From the NCBI GenBank assembly GCA_017555965.1, contig JAFZFH010000086.1:1-64000 (forward strand): a stretch of DNA of 64,000 nucleotides, written 5' to 3'. Positions 34,440 to 43,146 of the stretch are shown one piece after another. The position numbers and the translations under genes were made by a program. Numbering within the stretch: position 1 is the first letter of the stretch; each line of letters begins with the position of its first letter. This stretch comes from Bacteroidales bacterium (GTDB taxonomy: Bacteria; Bacteroidota; Bacteroidia; Bacteroidales; UBA932). The notes under the pieces were generated by a model. The model made no database searches and had not been told where the DNA came from. It saw nothing but the letters and a program-made list of their open reading frames with translations.

Positions 34440-35603
34440 ATGGAAAAGAGACATATCGCCATACTTGGATCCACCGGATCCATCGGCCGTCAGGCACTCG
34501 ACGTGATCGGACAGCACCGCGACCTGTTCGAAGTGGAACTTCTCACAGCGAACAACAGCACAGACCTCCTCATTCAGCAGGCCATCGAATTCGATGCGAA
34601 CGCAGTCGTGATCTGCAATGAAGACAAATATCAGGAAGTGAAGGATGCGCTCGACCCGCACGACATCAAGGTATTCGCCGGCATGCAGTCGGTGTGCGAC
34701 CTCGTGGTCAGCGACAATATCGACATCGTACTTACATCGATGGTCGGTTTCAGCGGACTTTCTTCGACTGTCGCAGCAGTGGGAGCCGGCAAGACGATTG
34801 CACTCGCGAACAAGGAGACCCTCGTCGCTGCAGGAAAGATTGTAATGGGCATGGCGGAGAAGACAGGAGCACGCATCCTGCCGGTAGACTCCGAGCACTC
34901 GGCAATCTTCCAGTGCCTCATGGGTTCTGCAGGAGCACAGATCGAGAAGATACATCTGACTGCCTCAGGCGGTCCGTTCCGCACATGGTCACGCGAAGAT
35001 ATCGCAAAAGCGACACGCGCACAAGCCCTGAATCATCCGAACTGGAGCATGGGAAGCAAGATCACCATCGACTCCGCAACCATGATGAACAAAGGACTGG
35101 AGATAATTGAAGCCCGATGGCTGTTCGGAACACCGGGAGACAAGATTCAGGTAGTCATCCATCCGGAGTCCATCATCCACTCGATGGTCGAATATGCGGA
35201 CGGTTCTGTCATTGCACAGATGGGCCATCCAGACATGAGGGAAGCCATACAGTTCGCTTTCAGCTATCCGTTCCGACTTCCTCTGAACAACAGGAAGCTG
35301 AACTTCGCGGAACTCGGGAGCATGTCATTCTTTGCACCTGATCAGGACAAATTCCCCGCACTTAAACTCGCATATGAATCTCTTGAAAAGGGCGGAAACA
35401 TGGCATGCATCATGAATGCGGCAAACGAAGCGGCAGTAGCAGCATTCCTTCAGGAAAGAATCGGATTCTACGACATCACCACTGTCGTGCAGGAATGTAT
35501 GAATGGTGTGGATTTTGTAGCTGATCCTGACCTTGATACCATCTTCGCCACCAATTCGGAAGCCCTGATCAAGGCAGGCGAACTCATAGACAAGATATCA
35601 TGA
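34440..35603 (+). CDS. dxr: 1-deoxy-D-xylulose 5-phosphate reductoisomerase
   Basis: 387 aa. NADPH motif GSTGSIG (10-16), metal ligands in DSEHSAIFQ (D150, E152), and substrate loop SGGPFR are present. The later IDSATMMNKGLE is diagnostic. It makes 2-C-methyl-D-erythritol 4-phosphate in the non-mevalonate isoprenoid pathway, the precursor route for UppS. The stop overlaps the rseP start by 4 bp (ATGA). The uppS/dxr/rseP grouping of many bacteria is split here, with uppS at 11134. Confidence 0.97.
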   Translation: MEKRHIAILGSTGSIGRQALDVIGQHRDLFEVELLTANNSTDLLIQQAIEFDANAVVICNEDKYQEVKDALDPHDIKVFAGMQSVCDLVVSDNIDIVLTSMVGFSGLSSTVAAVGAGKTIALANKETLVAAGKIVMGMAEKTGARILPVDSEHSAIFQCLMGSAGAQIEKIHLTASGGPFRTWSREDIAKATRAQALNHPNWSMGSKITIDSATMMNKGLEIIEARWLFGTPGDKIQVVIHPESIIHSMVEYADGSVIAQMGHPDMREAIQFAFSYPFRLPLNNRKLNFAELGSMSFFAPDQDKFPALKLAYESLEKGGNMACIMNAANEAAVAAFLQERIGFYDITTVVQECMNGVDFVADPDLDTIFATNSEALIKAGELIDKIS

Positions 35604-36937
35604 TAGCAATCATAAAGACATTACAAGTAATATTGGCCCTGTCCGTGCTCATCCTTGTGCACGAGCTGGGTCATTTCACCTTTGCAAAACTGTTCGGAAT
35701 CAGGGTAGACAAGTTCTTCCTGTTCTTTGATGCAGGCGGAAGGAAACTTCTCAGCACAAAGACAGGATGGTTCTCAAAAATCTTCCCGAAAGGTCAGAAA
35801 TGGGAGACCGAATACGGTATCGGATGGCTTCCTCTCGGTGGATACTGCAAGATTGCAGGAATTGTTGACGAATCGATGGATACAGAATACCTGCAGAATG
35901 AACCGAAGGAGTGGGAATTCAGAACCAAACCGGCATGGCAGAGACTTCTGGTTATGGCAGGCGGCGTTCTTTTCAACATCATCTTCGCTGTGGTAATGTA
36001 CGCCGCCCTCCTCGCAGGATGGGGCGAAAGCTATATAGGAAACGAAGGCAACAGCATTTACGTCAACGAACTTGCCTATGATATGGGATTCCGCAACGGA
36101 GACCACATCATCAGTTTCGACGACTATGAGCCTGAAAACTTCGCTACGCTTCAGGTAGACCTTGCAAGACAGTCGGCAACCAAGGCAGTGGTTCTGAGAG
36201 AAGGCGACACTCTTGACATCTATATTGACCATAACCGCATCGGAGAAGTACTGAACAACCCGGGAATGTTCGATCTTGCCCGTCCGTTCATAATCCACTC
36301 GATTGCGGAAGGCTCTGTAAACAGCGGATCAGGACTTGTATCGGGAGACAGGATCATCGGAATCGACAGCGTTTCCGTACCTTTTGTCCAGGATGCATGG
36401 CCGGTATTGGAACAGCATCTGGGAGAGACGGTCGCTGTAGATGTAGTCAGGGCTGCTGACACACTCAGTCTCCCGCTTCAGGTTGACACTACCGGAAGAC
36501 TGGGAGTATTCCTCGCATCCCCTGAAATAAAGACAAGAGAGTACAGCCTGGCATCAGCCATCCCTGCAGGATTCAAGAAGACCTTCACCTCAGTGGGAGG
36601 ATACATCAAGGACCTCAAGCTCGTTTTCACACCCAGCACAGAGGCATACAAATCAGTAGGAAGCTTCATTGCAATCGGACAGGTCTTCCCGGAATCATGG
36701 GACTGGTACAGTTTCCTAAGCATCATCGCGATGTTGTCCATCATGCTTGCAGTAATGAACCTGCTGCCTATTCCGGCACTTGACGGAGGACATATCGTCT
36801 TTACCATATATGAGATGATAACAGGAAGAAAGCCGAGCGACAACTTCCTTTATATAACACAGATAATCGGCATGATCCTGATCTTCGGACTTATGTTCCT
36901 TGCCTTTGGCAACGACATTGCAAGACTCATCAGATAA
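35600..36937 (+). CDS. rseP: RIP metalloprotease RseP (site-2 protease)
   Basis: 445 aa polytopic inner-membrane zinc protease. The catalytic H21-E22-x2-H25 (LVHELGHF) lies in the first helix, two PDZ-like segments lie about 190-310, and the third zinc ligand is in NLLPIPALDGGH near residue 388. It cleaves membrane-anchored anti-sigma factors and remnant signal peptides. Translationally coupled to dxr; followed by a lipoprotein gene 18 bp later. Confidence 0.96.
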   Translation: MIAIIKTLQVILALSVLILVHELGHFTFAKLFGIRVDKFFLFFDAGGRKLLSTKTGWFSKIFPKGQKWETEYGIGWLPLGGYCKIAGIVDESMDTEYLQNEPKEWEFRTKPAWQRLLVMAGGVLFNIIFAVVMYAALLAGWGESYIGNEGNSIYVNELAYDMGFRNGDHIISFDDYEPENFATLQVDLARQSATKAVVLREGDTLDIYIDHNRIGEVLNNPGMFDLARPFIIHSIAEGSVNSGSGLVSGDRIIGIDSVSVPFVQDAWPVLEQHLGETVAVDVVRAADTLSLPLQVDTTGRLGVFLASPEIKTREYSLASAIPAGFKKTFTSVGGYIKDLKLVFTPSTEAYKSVGSFIAIGQVFPESWDWYSFLSIIAMLSIMLAVMNLLPIPALDGGHIVFTIYEMITGRKPSDNFLYITQIIGMILIFGLMFLAFGNDIARLIR

Positions 36938-36955
36938 CAGATAAAATACATATAT

Positions 36956-37981
36956 ATGAAAAAGATTCTGAAATACATGGCGGTAGCTCTTGCCGCAATC
37001 ATAGCCCTCACATCATGCAGCGAGGAGAAGAAGAGAAAGGCCCTCCTGCCTAACATCAGCGGAAAAGCCGGAGAAGTGATCGTTGTAATCGACAAGGGCA
37101 ACTGGGAAGGAGTGGTCGGAACAGCTCTTAGAGACTCTCTTGCATGCGAAACACCATATCTTCCGCAGAGAGAGCCGCTTTTCGGACTTGTAAATGTACC
37201 TCAGAACGCATTTACAAACATGTTCCAGATACATAGAAACATCATCTACGTAAACATCAACAACACTGTGACAGAGCCGGGCATCGTAATAAGAAAGGAC
37301 GTATGGGCAACTCCACAGACAGTGATATATGTAAATGCTGCTGACAGCGAGTCTGCCGCAAGCATCATTGCAGAGAACAGTGCAATCATGGTCACTACAA
37401 TCGAACAGGCGGAAAGAGACCGTATCATCAGAAACATCAAGAAGTACGAGGAACTCAAGCTCGCTCAGACCGTGAGAGATATGGTAGGCGGTTCTCCTCA
37501 TTTCCCATCAGGATACAAGCTCAAGAAGAAGACCAGCGACTTCATCTGGATCGAATACGCAATCCAGGATGTGACTCAGGGAATTCTCGTATATCAGTAT
37601 CCGGTAGAAGAGGGCAAGCAGATGCTCAGCCTCGACAGCATCATTGAGAACAGCAATGAAATCCTCAAGAACAATGTGCCTGGAATGTTCGACAACACAT
37701 ACATGACAACCAGCACAGCTGTAAGACCAGGAATCGAATACAAGCGCTATAAAGGACTTGAATTCGCAGAAGTGAGAGGATTCTGGGAAGTATACAACGA
37801 CTACATGGGTGGACCATTCGTTTCACACGCATTCTATAGCCAGGACGGTCAGAACGTCATCGTACTTCAGGGCTTCGTATATGCTCCTAAATACGATAAA
37901 CGTCAGTATCTCAGACAGGTTGAATCTGTGATCTACTCGTTCGAATGGGCTGCAAATGAAAAAGAAGAGCAGAAAGATTAA
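36956..37981 (+). CDS. DUF4837-family lipoprotein
   Basis: 341 aa. Lipobox ALTSC puts lipidated Cys at 21. The rest (LPNISGKAGEVIVVIDKGNWEG ... FEWAANEKEEQKD) fits DUF4837, a Bacteroidota-restricted family without known function. Position right after rseP may hint at envelope stress or lipoprotein biology, but that is speculative. Confidence 0.85.
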   Translation: MKKILKYMAVALAAIIALTSCSEEKKRKALLPNISGKAGEVIVVIDKGNWEGVVGTALRDSLACETPYLPQREPLFGLVNVPQNAFTNMFQIHRNIIYVNINNTVTEPGIVIRKDVWATPQTVIYVNAADSESAASIIAENSAIMVTTIEQAERDRIIRNIKKYEELKLAQTVRDMVGGSPHFPSGYKLKKKTSDFIWIEYAIQDVTQGILVYQYPVEEGKQMLSLDSIIENSNEILKNNVPGMFDNTYMTTSTAVRPGIEYKRYKGLEFAEVRGFWEVYNDYMGGPFVSHAFYSQDGQNVIVLQGFVYAPKYDKRQYLRQVESVIYSFEWAANEKEEQKD

Positions 37982-37988
37982 GAAATAT

Positions 37989-38019
37989 TTTGGTATTTTA
38001 AATATTTTTCATACCTTTG
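37989..38019 (+). promoter_or_regulatory. tRNA-Glu/rpsT promoter
   Basis: Exact consensus: TTTG (37989-37992), 19-bp spacer, TACCTTTG (38012-38019). Confidence 0.88.
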
Positions 38020-38048
38020 CACTCCCATTTGATAAAAGTGGTCAGTTT

Positions 38049-38120
38049 GGTCGGTTCGTCTATCGGTTAGGACTCAAGATTTTCATTCTTGCAAGAGGGG
38101 TTCGATTCCCCTACCGACTA
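38049..38120 (+). tRNA. tRNA-Glu (anticodon TTC)
   Basis: Cloverleaf with acceptor GGTCGGT/ACCGACT (one G-U), anticodon stem CAAGA/TCTTG around TTTTCAT (TTC), and T arm AGGGG-TTCGATT-CCCCT. CCA is not encoded. It is probably on the rpsT transcript, whose ATG is 24 nt later. Confidence 0.96.
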
Positions 38121-38144
38121 CAAGAAATATAAAAAAGAATAACA

Positions 38145-38399
38145 ATGGCAAACCACGCTTCAGCAGACAAGCGCTATCGCCAGAGCGAGAGGCGCAGATT
38201 GCATAATAAGTATTATGCAAAGACAACAAGAAACGCAATTCGTGCGATTCGTAACACATCAGACAAGGCAGCAGCAGAGGCTAACGCTCCTAAGGTTTAT
38301 GCAATGATCGACAAGCTTGCAAAGATCGGCGTTATCCACAAGAACAAGGCTGCAAACCTTAAGAGCGGTATCGCAGTATACATCAACAAACTTTCATAA
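38145..38399 (+). CDS. rpsT: 30S ribosomal protein S20
   Basis: 84 aa, very basic, all helical: [18 protein letters not shown] start, [16 protein letters not shown] and the C-terminal [21 protein letters not shown] are S20 signatures. Primary 16S rRNA binder of the small subunit body. Transcribed with tRNA-Glu from the strong promoter at 37989 and ended by a clear terminator. Confidence 0.97.
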   Translation: MANHASADKRYRQSERRRLHNKYYAKTTRNAIRAIRNTSDKAAAEANAPKVYAMIDKLAKIGVIHKNKAANLKSGIAVYINKLS

Positions 38400-38435
38400 A
38401 GAAATATCCCCTTTTAAAGGGTTTTCTTATAGCCT

Positions 38436-38470
38436 AAAAAGAGATGATCGAAAGATTATCTCTTTTTTTT
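38436..38470 (+). terminator. rpsT terminator
   Basis: 14-bp stem with A5/T5 base (38436-38449 with 38454-38467, one G-T pair), GAAA loop, run of eight T. Confidence 0.93.
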
Positions 38471-38471
38471 G

Positions 38472-38661
38472 ATGCCCGGTCTCGCCGGGCATGACATGGC
38501 TGGCCAGGCATGACATGGCTGGTCGGGCATGACATGGCTGGTCGGGCATGACATAGTTGGGCGGGCATGATATGACATGGCTGGTCGGGCATGACATGGT
38601 TGGTTAGGGAGGAGATGGTTGTGGGGGGGGGAGACGGTCATCCCCGGCTGGACTGGGGATC
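38472..38661 (+). repeat. 19-bp minisatellite seeded by a palindromic repeat
   Basis: It starts with a perfect palindrome TGCCCGG/CCGGGCA (38472-38490). Its tail is then repeated in a 19-bp period: units begin at 38488, 38507, 38526, 38545, 38564 (this one 5 bp longer), 38588, and a decayed one at 38607. A run of nine G follows (38623-38631), then an inverse-oriented palindrome copy (38634-38661, starting GGTCATCCCC). No coding sense; the minus-strand frame across it is just the repeat translated. Confidence 0.9.
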
Positions 38662-38683
38662 TGCAGTGGCATGGATATAAATT

Positions 38684-38717
38684 AATCGGCCGGTTCCTTC
38701 ACAGGGACCGACCGATT
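38684..38717 (-). terminator. Hairpin after the PorV-like gene
   Basis: About 13-bp imperfect stem (38684-38697 with 38705-38717), 7-nt loop, tail AATTTATAT on the minus strand. Probable terminator of the protease/PorV-like transcript. The remaining bases of 38661-38750 hold nothing I recognise. Confidence 0.6.
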
Positions 38718-38750
38718 GCCAATATTTATGTAAATAACCAGAAGGTTCAA

Positions 38751-39620
38751 TTAAAAACGGCACCCCAAGGTAAATCCAAGGGTATTGCCAACGTGTGGAT
38801 TACCTAAAAGGTAGACTGCAGAAAACCTTATCACAGAAATATCTATTCCCAAGCCTGCAGAAACATATGATGGTTCGAATGTAGAATCTGACGAAAAATG
38901 ATATCCGGCCAGAACTGAAACCATATCGACTATCTTTAAATCAACACCGGCTGAGGCAACGACAGCACCAAACTGTCCTTGAGTCATATAGCCCGCATCA
39001 GCTCCTACTTCAAGGCACAATGATTCTCCAAAATCAAATGAGTTTCTCACACCTGCCTTCATAAGCATAGGAATTGTGCCGAATCCGATATTTTCAAATG
39101 AAAGACCAGCTGTCAATGTTTTGTATCTGTAGGCTAGATTCAGATCAGCACAAAACGCCGAACTACCGACACCATCTGCAAGGTTAAAACCAACATATCT
39201 GGCAATCAGGGAAACTCCAAGATCAGGCATTACAGAATAAGCCGCACCGATTCCTGCTGCAAATTCACTCGGAGAATATTCGCCGGCAAGGTTTCCAAAT
39301 CCGTCATAGAGCGGATATGAACTGTAAGAATTGACTTTACCTTCAGCGAGCACAGCCAATTTATCAAGCTTGTAACTGAAACCGGCATTGATCATATTGC
39401 TGCCGACTCCACCCGGACTCCACATAAGATATGTTGCGTCGAAAGCGATTCCACCATCTTCTGTAAGAACGCTTTGTGCATCAGATCCTGCATTTGTCAC
39501 ACCCATAGCCATCTCCCTGGTATCCGTAGGTATATTCAGGAAAGAGCCAGTCTGCGCATTTGTCAAAAATGCGGTAACCATCAGCAGCACAAGTGATGTC
39601 AAATATCTCAAGGTTCTCAT
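38751..39620 (-). CDS. PorV/PorQ-family outer-membrane barrel protein
   Basis: 289 aa with signal peptide (1-22, ...LTNAQ). The mature N-terminus SFLNIPTDTREMAMGVTNAGSD matches the PorV/PorQ family (FadL-like 14-strand barrels of T9SS), where a segment on aligned-feature genes reads as conserved AMGGA-like motif. Gly-rich strands and a terminal Phe (LGFTLGCRF) fit an outer-membrane barrel. PorV shuttles T9SS cargo from the translocon to the attachment complex. Its start overlaps the stop of the T9SS-sorted protease by 4 bp (ATGA), so the two are coupled. It is shorter than P. gingivalis PorV and may be a dedicated partner of this protease, which is inference. Confidence 0.78.
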   Translation of the reverse strand: MRTLRYLTSLVLLMVTAFLTNAQTGSFLNIPTDTREMAMGVTNAGSDAQSVLTEDGGIAFDATYLMWSPGGVGSNMINAGFSYKLDKLAVLAEGKVNSYSSYPLYDGFGNLAGEYSPSEFAAGIGAAYSVMPDLGVSLIARYVGFNLADGVGSSAFCADLNLAYRYKTLTAGLSFENIGFGTIPMLMKAGVRNSFDFGESLCLEVGADAGYMTQGQFGAVVASAGVDLKIVDMVSVLAGYHFSSDSTFEPSYVSAGLGIDISVIRFSAVYLLGNPHVGNTLGFTLGCRF

Positions 39621-42172
39621 AATTTCACAATGTTTTGAGTGTATGTTTTACCTGACACACCGGTAACCTTTACATTATATACTCCAGGTAGGAGAGATGA
39701 TATGTCTTGAACAGCAGGGCTGAACGGATCTGGAACAACCTTGCCTTCATAGACAACTGCTCCAGAAGAAGATATTATCTTCACTTCTGCCTCTGACGAA
39801 TCAGAGCCTCTTACGTACATTTTTCCGTCCTTGACGGGATTAGGAAAGACATCAAACTCCTTTGAACCGTCGCGTATTACAACTTTAAATGTAGCCTGAA
39901 CTGTGGCAGACAATCCATCAGTTGCGGTAACTGTCATTACTGACTCTCCATACGATACAGCATTCAAGGTAAGTTCATCTCTCATGACAGATGCCTTGAC
40001 TACAGAATTGTCTGATGAAGACACAGAATATGTCAGCGTTTCTCCATCTGGATCGCTGAAGTAATCTGAAAGAGTAAGTTTCTTAGATGCAGATTTTGAC
40101 TTGATCAGAATATTCTCAAGTGGAGAACTTACTGTCGGTGCATTATTCTCTTCGACAGTGAAAGAAATCACACATTCTGTAACCTTTTCAGAGTCGTCTG
40201 TAGCGATTATACGCGATTTATATGTTCCTGCAGGAATGTTCTTTGCATCGATGACGAGGTAATACATACCATCGTTATGAGAAAAGACATCTGCATCTGT
40301 CGCATTCTCATATACGACATCTTTAAGTCCACCTTCCGGATCTGTAATCGCGAACCTCAGCTTCTTCCACATATACTTCTTGAGAGAAAGATCAGTCTCA
40401 TCAAGAGCCTCTATCACTGGAGGGAGATTATCACGAGTAGTGACCGATCTGTTTTCAGATAATTCTGAAAGATAGCCTAATGCATCATAACCCTGAACAG
40501 AGAAATAATATGTTGTATTGAACTCAAGCCCGTCTATTGTAATTGTCAGCGTTTCTCCCTCTACATATTTCTTGATAGGGACACTTACCTTCTTCAATGT
40601 CTCAGAAACGACATCGAAAGGTTCTTCGCTGAAATAAAGGTCTACACCCCTGCAGACAACACCTTGATTGGCAGGAGGAAGAATATATTGCATTGTGAGA
40701 CTTGTACCAGACAAATCTTCATAATTATCAAATTCAGGCACAAACGGTTTATATTCCCCGTAATGTGCGGTAGCTGCAGATGCGTCAACCAATCCGTGAC
40801 CCATATACCTTGACGGCAGCGAGATGTCTCGCGCTGTCTTGAGCAGCCTGTCTATAAGATCTTCTCTTGTGAATCCGGGACCTCCGAATTCAGAAAGGAC
40901 CAATGCGGCCACGCCGCTGACATGAGGGCATGCCATGGATGTACCCTGCATGCGGTCATAATTGTTATCAGGTACTGTACTTAATACCATCTGGTTCTTT
41001 TGAGCGTCACCGCCAGGTGCCGCAATGTCGACCCAGTCACCGACATTAGAATAATATGCTGATTTATAGTCTCCGGACACAGCAGAAACTGCGATACACC
41101 CTTCATAAGATGCGGGGTATCCCTCAGCTAAAGCGTCATTTCCGGAAGCAAATATGACGACACCACCTTTCATAGGGCTGTCAGGAAGCTGATTTCCATC
41201 CTTGTCACAACCTGCATATGTGTTGAAATAATCTATCGCCTCCTTCATGTATAGAGGGGTATCCGTAAGATTAGCTTCTGGAAGGAATCCCCAACTGTTC
41301 TGAGCAATGACTGCGCCATGATTTGCAGCCCATATCAAGGCTTCTGCCTGATTGCCATTATTATCACCATCAAAGATCGCACAAGACATTATCCTGACTC
41401 CGCCTATACCGGCTGCGGCATCTCCTCCGGCAATTCCGCTGACACCTATGCCGTTATTGTTGACTGCGGCAATTGTACCGGCAACATGAGTTCCATGATC
41501 CTCAGGATTGATCTTATTGTTTTCCAGAAATGCGTTGTATCCATTAATAATATTTCCGTTCGCGTCAGTACCTTGCCAGATGTTATCCTTGAGGTCCTCA
41601 TGATTTACATCGACTCCGGTATCAATTACAGCAACAATGACATTATCCTTTCCCACAACCCCTCGTTCCCATGCAGGAGCGACATTTATATCACAGCCTT
41701 CAAGAAGTCCTGTAATCGGATTTCCGGCATTGATGTAATGCCATTGTCTCTTCAGATACGGGTCATCGAACGGAGCAGGCTCGTCCTGAAGAACAGTAAC
41801 AGGTAGATATTCGACAAGTTCAACGCCGTCAATTCTCATAAGATCATTTCCTGCCTTTGTAAGTGGTGCAGACTCGTCAAACTCCACACTATACCACAAA
41901 TGCAGGCCTTCTCTACGCATACGTTCTTCATACTGTCCTCCGTGTGCGAATGTGCGTCGGAATGTCGTTCCGCAAAGGAGTACATCGTTCTCAGTCTCCG
42001 ACTCGAGTTTCTCAGCAAGTGATTGAGAAACCTTTACAACCGCCTTGCCAGAGATATACGCACTCGTTTCTGTGGTCACATCAGGAAGTGCATCAGCATT
42101 GACGCTATCTGTCTGACATGAAACCAATAGGATCAAAAGAACGAGAATAGATATGTTATTGAATTTCAGCAT
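39617..42172 (-). CDS. Subtilisin-like S8 protease with T9SS type A sorting domain
   Basis: 851 aa from the ATG at 42172. Lipobox LLVSC places a Cys at residue 19. A propeptide-like region (about 35-130) precedes the S8 domain with the full triad D184 (AVIDTGVD), H226 (HGTHVAG) and S412 (GTSMACPHVSG), plus oxyanion N345. After it come a fibronectin III-like domain (about 500-600), a cadherin-like Ig domain (about 690-765) and the T9SS CTD (771-851: VFPNPV...MYVRG...GVYNVKV...IVKL). A lipoprotein signal together with a T9SS CTD is unusual. It should be a cell-surface or secreted protease, coupled to the PorV-like gene. Confidence 0.92.
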   Translation of the reverse strand: MLKFNNISILVLLILLVSCQTDSVNADALPDVTTETSAYISGKAVVKVSQSLAEKLESETENDVLLCGTTFRRTFAHGGQYEERMRREGLHLWYSVEFDESAPLTKAGNDLMRIDGVELVEYLPVTVLQDEPAPFDDPYLKRQWHYINAGNPITGLLEGCDINVAPAWERGVVGKDNVIVAVIDTGVDVNHEDLKDNIWQGTDANGNIINGYNAFLENNKINPEDHGTHVAGTIAAVNNNGIGVSGIAGGDAAAGIGGVRIMSCAIFDGDNNGNQAEALIWAANHGAVIAQNSWGFLPEANLTDTPLYMKEAIDYFNTYAGCDKDGNQLPDSPMKGGVVIFASGNDALAEGYPASYEGCIAVSAVSGDYKSAYYSNVGDWVDIAAPGGDAQKNQMVLSTVPDNNYDRMQGTSMACPHVSGVAALVLSEFGGPGFTREDLIDRLLKTARDISLPSRYMGHGLVDASAATAHYGEYKPFVPEFDNYEDLSGTSLTMQYILPPANQGVVCRGVDLYFSEEPFDVVSETLKKVSVPIKKYVEGETLTITIDGLEFNTTYYFSVQGYDALGYLSELSENRSVTTRDNLPPVIEALDETDLSLKKYMWKKLRFAITDPEGGLKDVVYENATDADVFSHNDGMYYLVIDAKNIPAGTYKSRIIATDDSEKVTECVISFTVEENNAPTVSSPLENILIKSKSASKKLTLSDYFSDPDGETLTYSVSSSDNSVVKASVMRDELTLNAVSYGESVMTVTATDGLSATVQATFKVVIRDGSKEFDVFPNPVKDGKMYVRGSDSSEAEVKIISSSGAVVYEGKVVPDPFSPAVQDISSLLPGVYNVKVTGVSGKTYTQNIVKL

Positions 42173-42177
42173 TTTGT

Positions 42178-42209
42178 CAAATATAAAAGAGGCTGACCAT
42201 ACGGTCAAA
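42178..42209 (-). promoter_or_regulatory. Promoter of the S8 protease gene
   Basis: TTTG (42206-42209), 20-bp spacer, TATATTTG (42178-42185) on the minus strand. The -7 box ends 5 nt before the ATG, so the mRNA may be leaderless. It overlaps the hairpin at 42189-42228. Confidence 0.65.
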
Positions 42210-42228
42210 AGACCTCACGGTCAGCCTC
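42189..42228 (-). terminator. Hairpin between the SusCD lipoprotein and S8 gene
   Basis: Perfect 10-bp arms (42189-42198 with 42219-42228) followed by TTTTATATTTG on the minus strand. It ends or attenuates the susC-susD-lipoprotein transcript, and contains the -33 of the protease promoter. Confidence 0.75.
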
Positions 42229-42250
42229 GATCAAATATCAAGCGAACTTA

Positions 42251-43129
42251 TTAGAGTCCAAGGACATCCATAAGATTCGGACCTCCTGGGAGTGAGATAT
42301 AAGAAGTTGCTGTACCGAATGAACCAGCGATGCTTCCGCCAGTAACTGCCATTGCAGCATAGACGATCTGAATCACATTCTCAGCAACCACTTTATTCTC
42401 TGCGGATGCTGCAGCATTTCCATTATACCAGTTAGGGTCAGCATAGTAGATGCTGTATCCACCATAGTTGAAACCTGTGTGGAAGTTGTTACCCCAAGAA
42501 ACTCTACCATCTTCTGCAATTACGAACTCCATGTAAGCACGCTCACCTTCGAAAACATAGCCTGCAGATTCAATTTCATCTTTTGTGAAAGGAGTAAGCA
42601 TTCTGTACTTTGCAGTACCGTCTGGAGACTGGATGAATTCCTTCTCTCTAACGACGCCGAAGAAGCCCATATCTACAAACTGACCTTTACCCAATTTCTT
42701 CCAAGCCTTCTTGCATGTCATAGGCAATGCAATAGCTGTATACTCAGAAACATCTCCTGAAGCGATGCCGACTGAAATTGCATAAGTACTGTTTGGATCA
42801 ATATTATCATAGCTATATGATACAGACGCATAAGCAGTAGACTCACCTGCAGCGAACGACACTGTAGTGCTGTTAAGAGAGAAGAGTCCTGATGTATCAG
42901 CAAGAGCTACAGTAATATCCAATGCATCAGTGGTATTTGTTCTTACAAATGGAACCTGAATGTCAGTTCCGTCTACATCAAGATTTCTAGGTGCTGTCTC
43001 ATCAACCTTCACATAGTTCTTTGATGGATCCTCCTGTGGTGCAGGAACATAAGCATCTTCTGCGCAAGATACGAGCGACAGGCCCAAAACAGCGCAAAGA
43101 GCTGCCTTAAACATATTGTTAGTTTTCAT
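42251..43129 (-). CDS. Surface lipoprotein in SusE position
   Basis: 292 aa. Lipobox LVSC with Cys at 22, followed by AEDAY, an acidic stretch typical of surface export in Bacteroidota. Residues about 45-145 look like a Calx-beta/Ig-like domain (VPFVRTNTTDALDITVALAD...STTVSFAAGESTAYASVSY). The C-terminal half (about 150-292) has no family I recognise. It follows SusD by 17 bp, the usual place of a SusE/SusF-type glycan- or peptide-binding accessory protein. Function is inferred from position. Confidence 0.72.
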   Translation of the reverse strand: MKTNNMFKAALCAVLGLSLVSCAEDAYVPAPQEDPSKNYVKVDETAPRNLDVDGTDIQVPFVRTNTTDALDITVALADTSGLFSLNSTTVSFAAGESTAYASVSYSYDNIDPNSTYAISVGIASGDVSEYTAIALPMTCKKAWKKLGKGQFVDMGFFGVVREKEFIQSPDGTAKYRMLTPFTKDEIESAGYVFEGERAYMEFVIAEDGRVSWGNNFHTGFNYGGYSIYYADPNWYNGNAAASAENKVVAENVIQIVYAAMAVTGGSIAGSFGTATSYISLPGGPNLMDVLGL

Positions 43130-43146
43130 GTTGCTGTCGTTTAAAA

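Noticed and set aside
38488..38625. Regular repeats that might be a CRISPR array
   Set aside because: Units are contiguous 19-mers with no unique spacers between them, and no cas gene is nearby. They are tandem minisatellite repeats.
38456..38641. 61-aa His/Pro/Cys-rich minus-strand reading frame
   Set aside because: It is only the minisatellite and rpsT terminator translated; its repetitive sequence follows the DNA period and it has no promoter.
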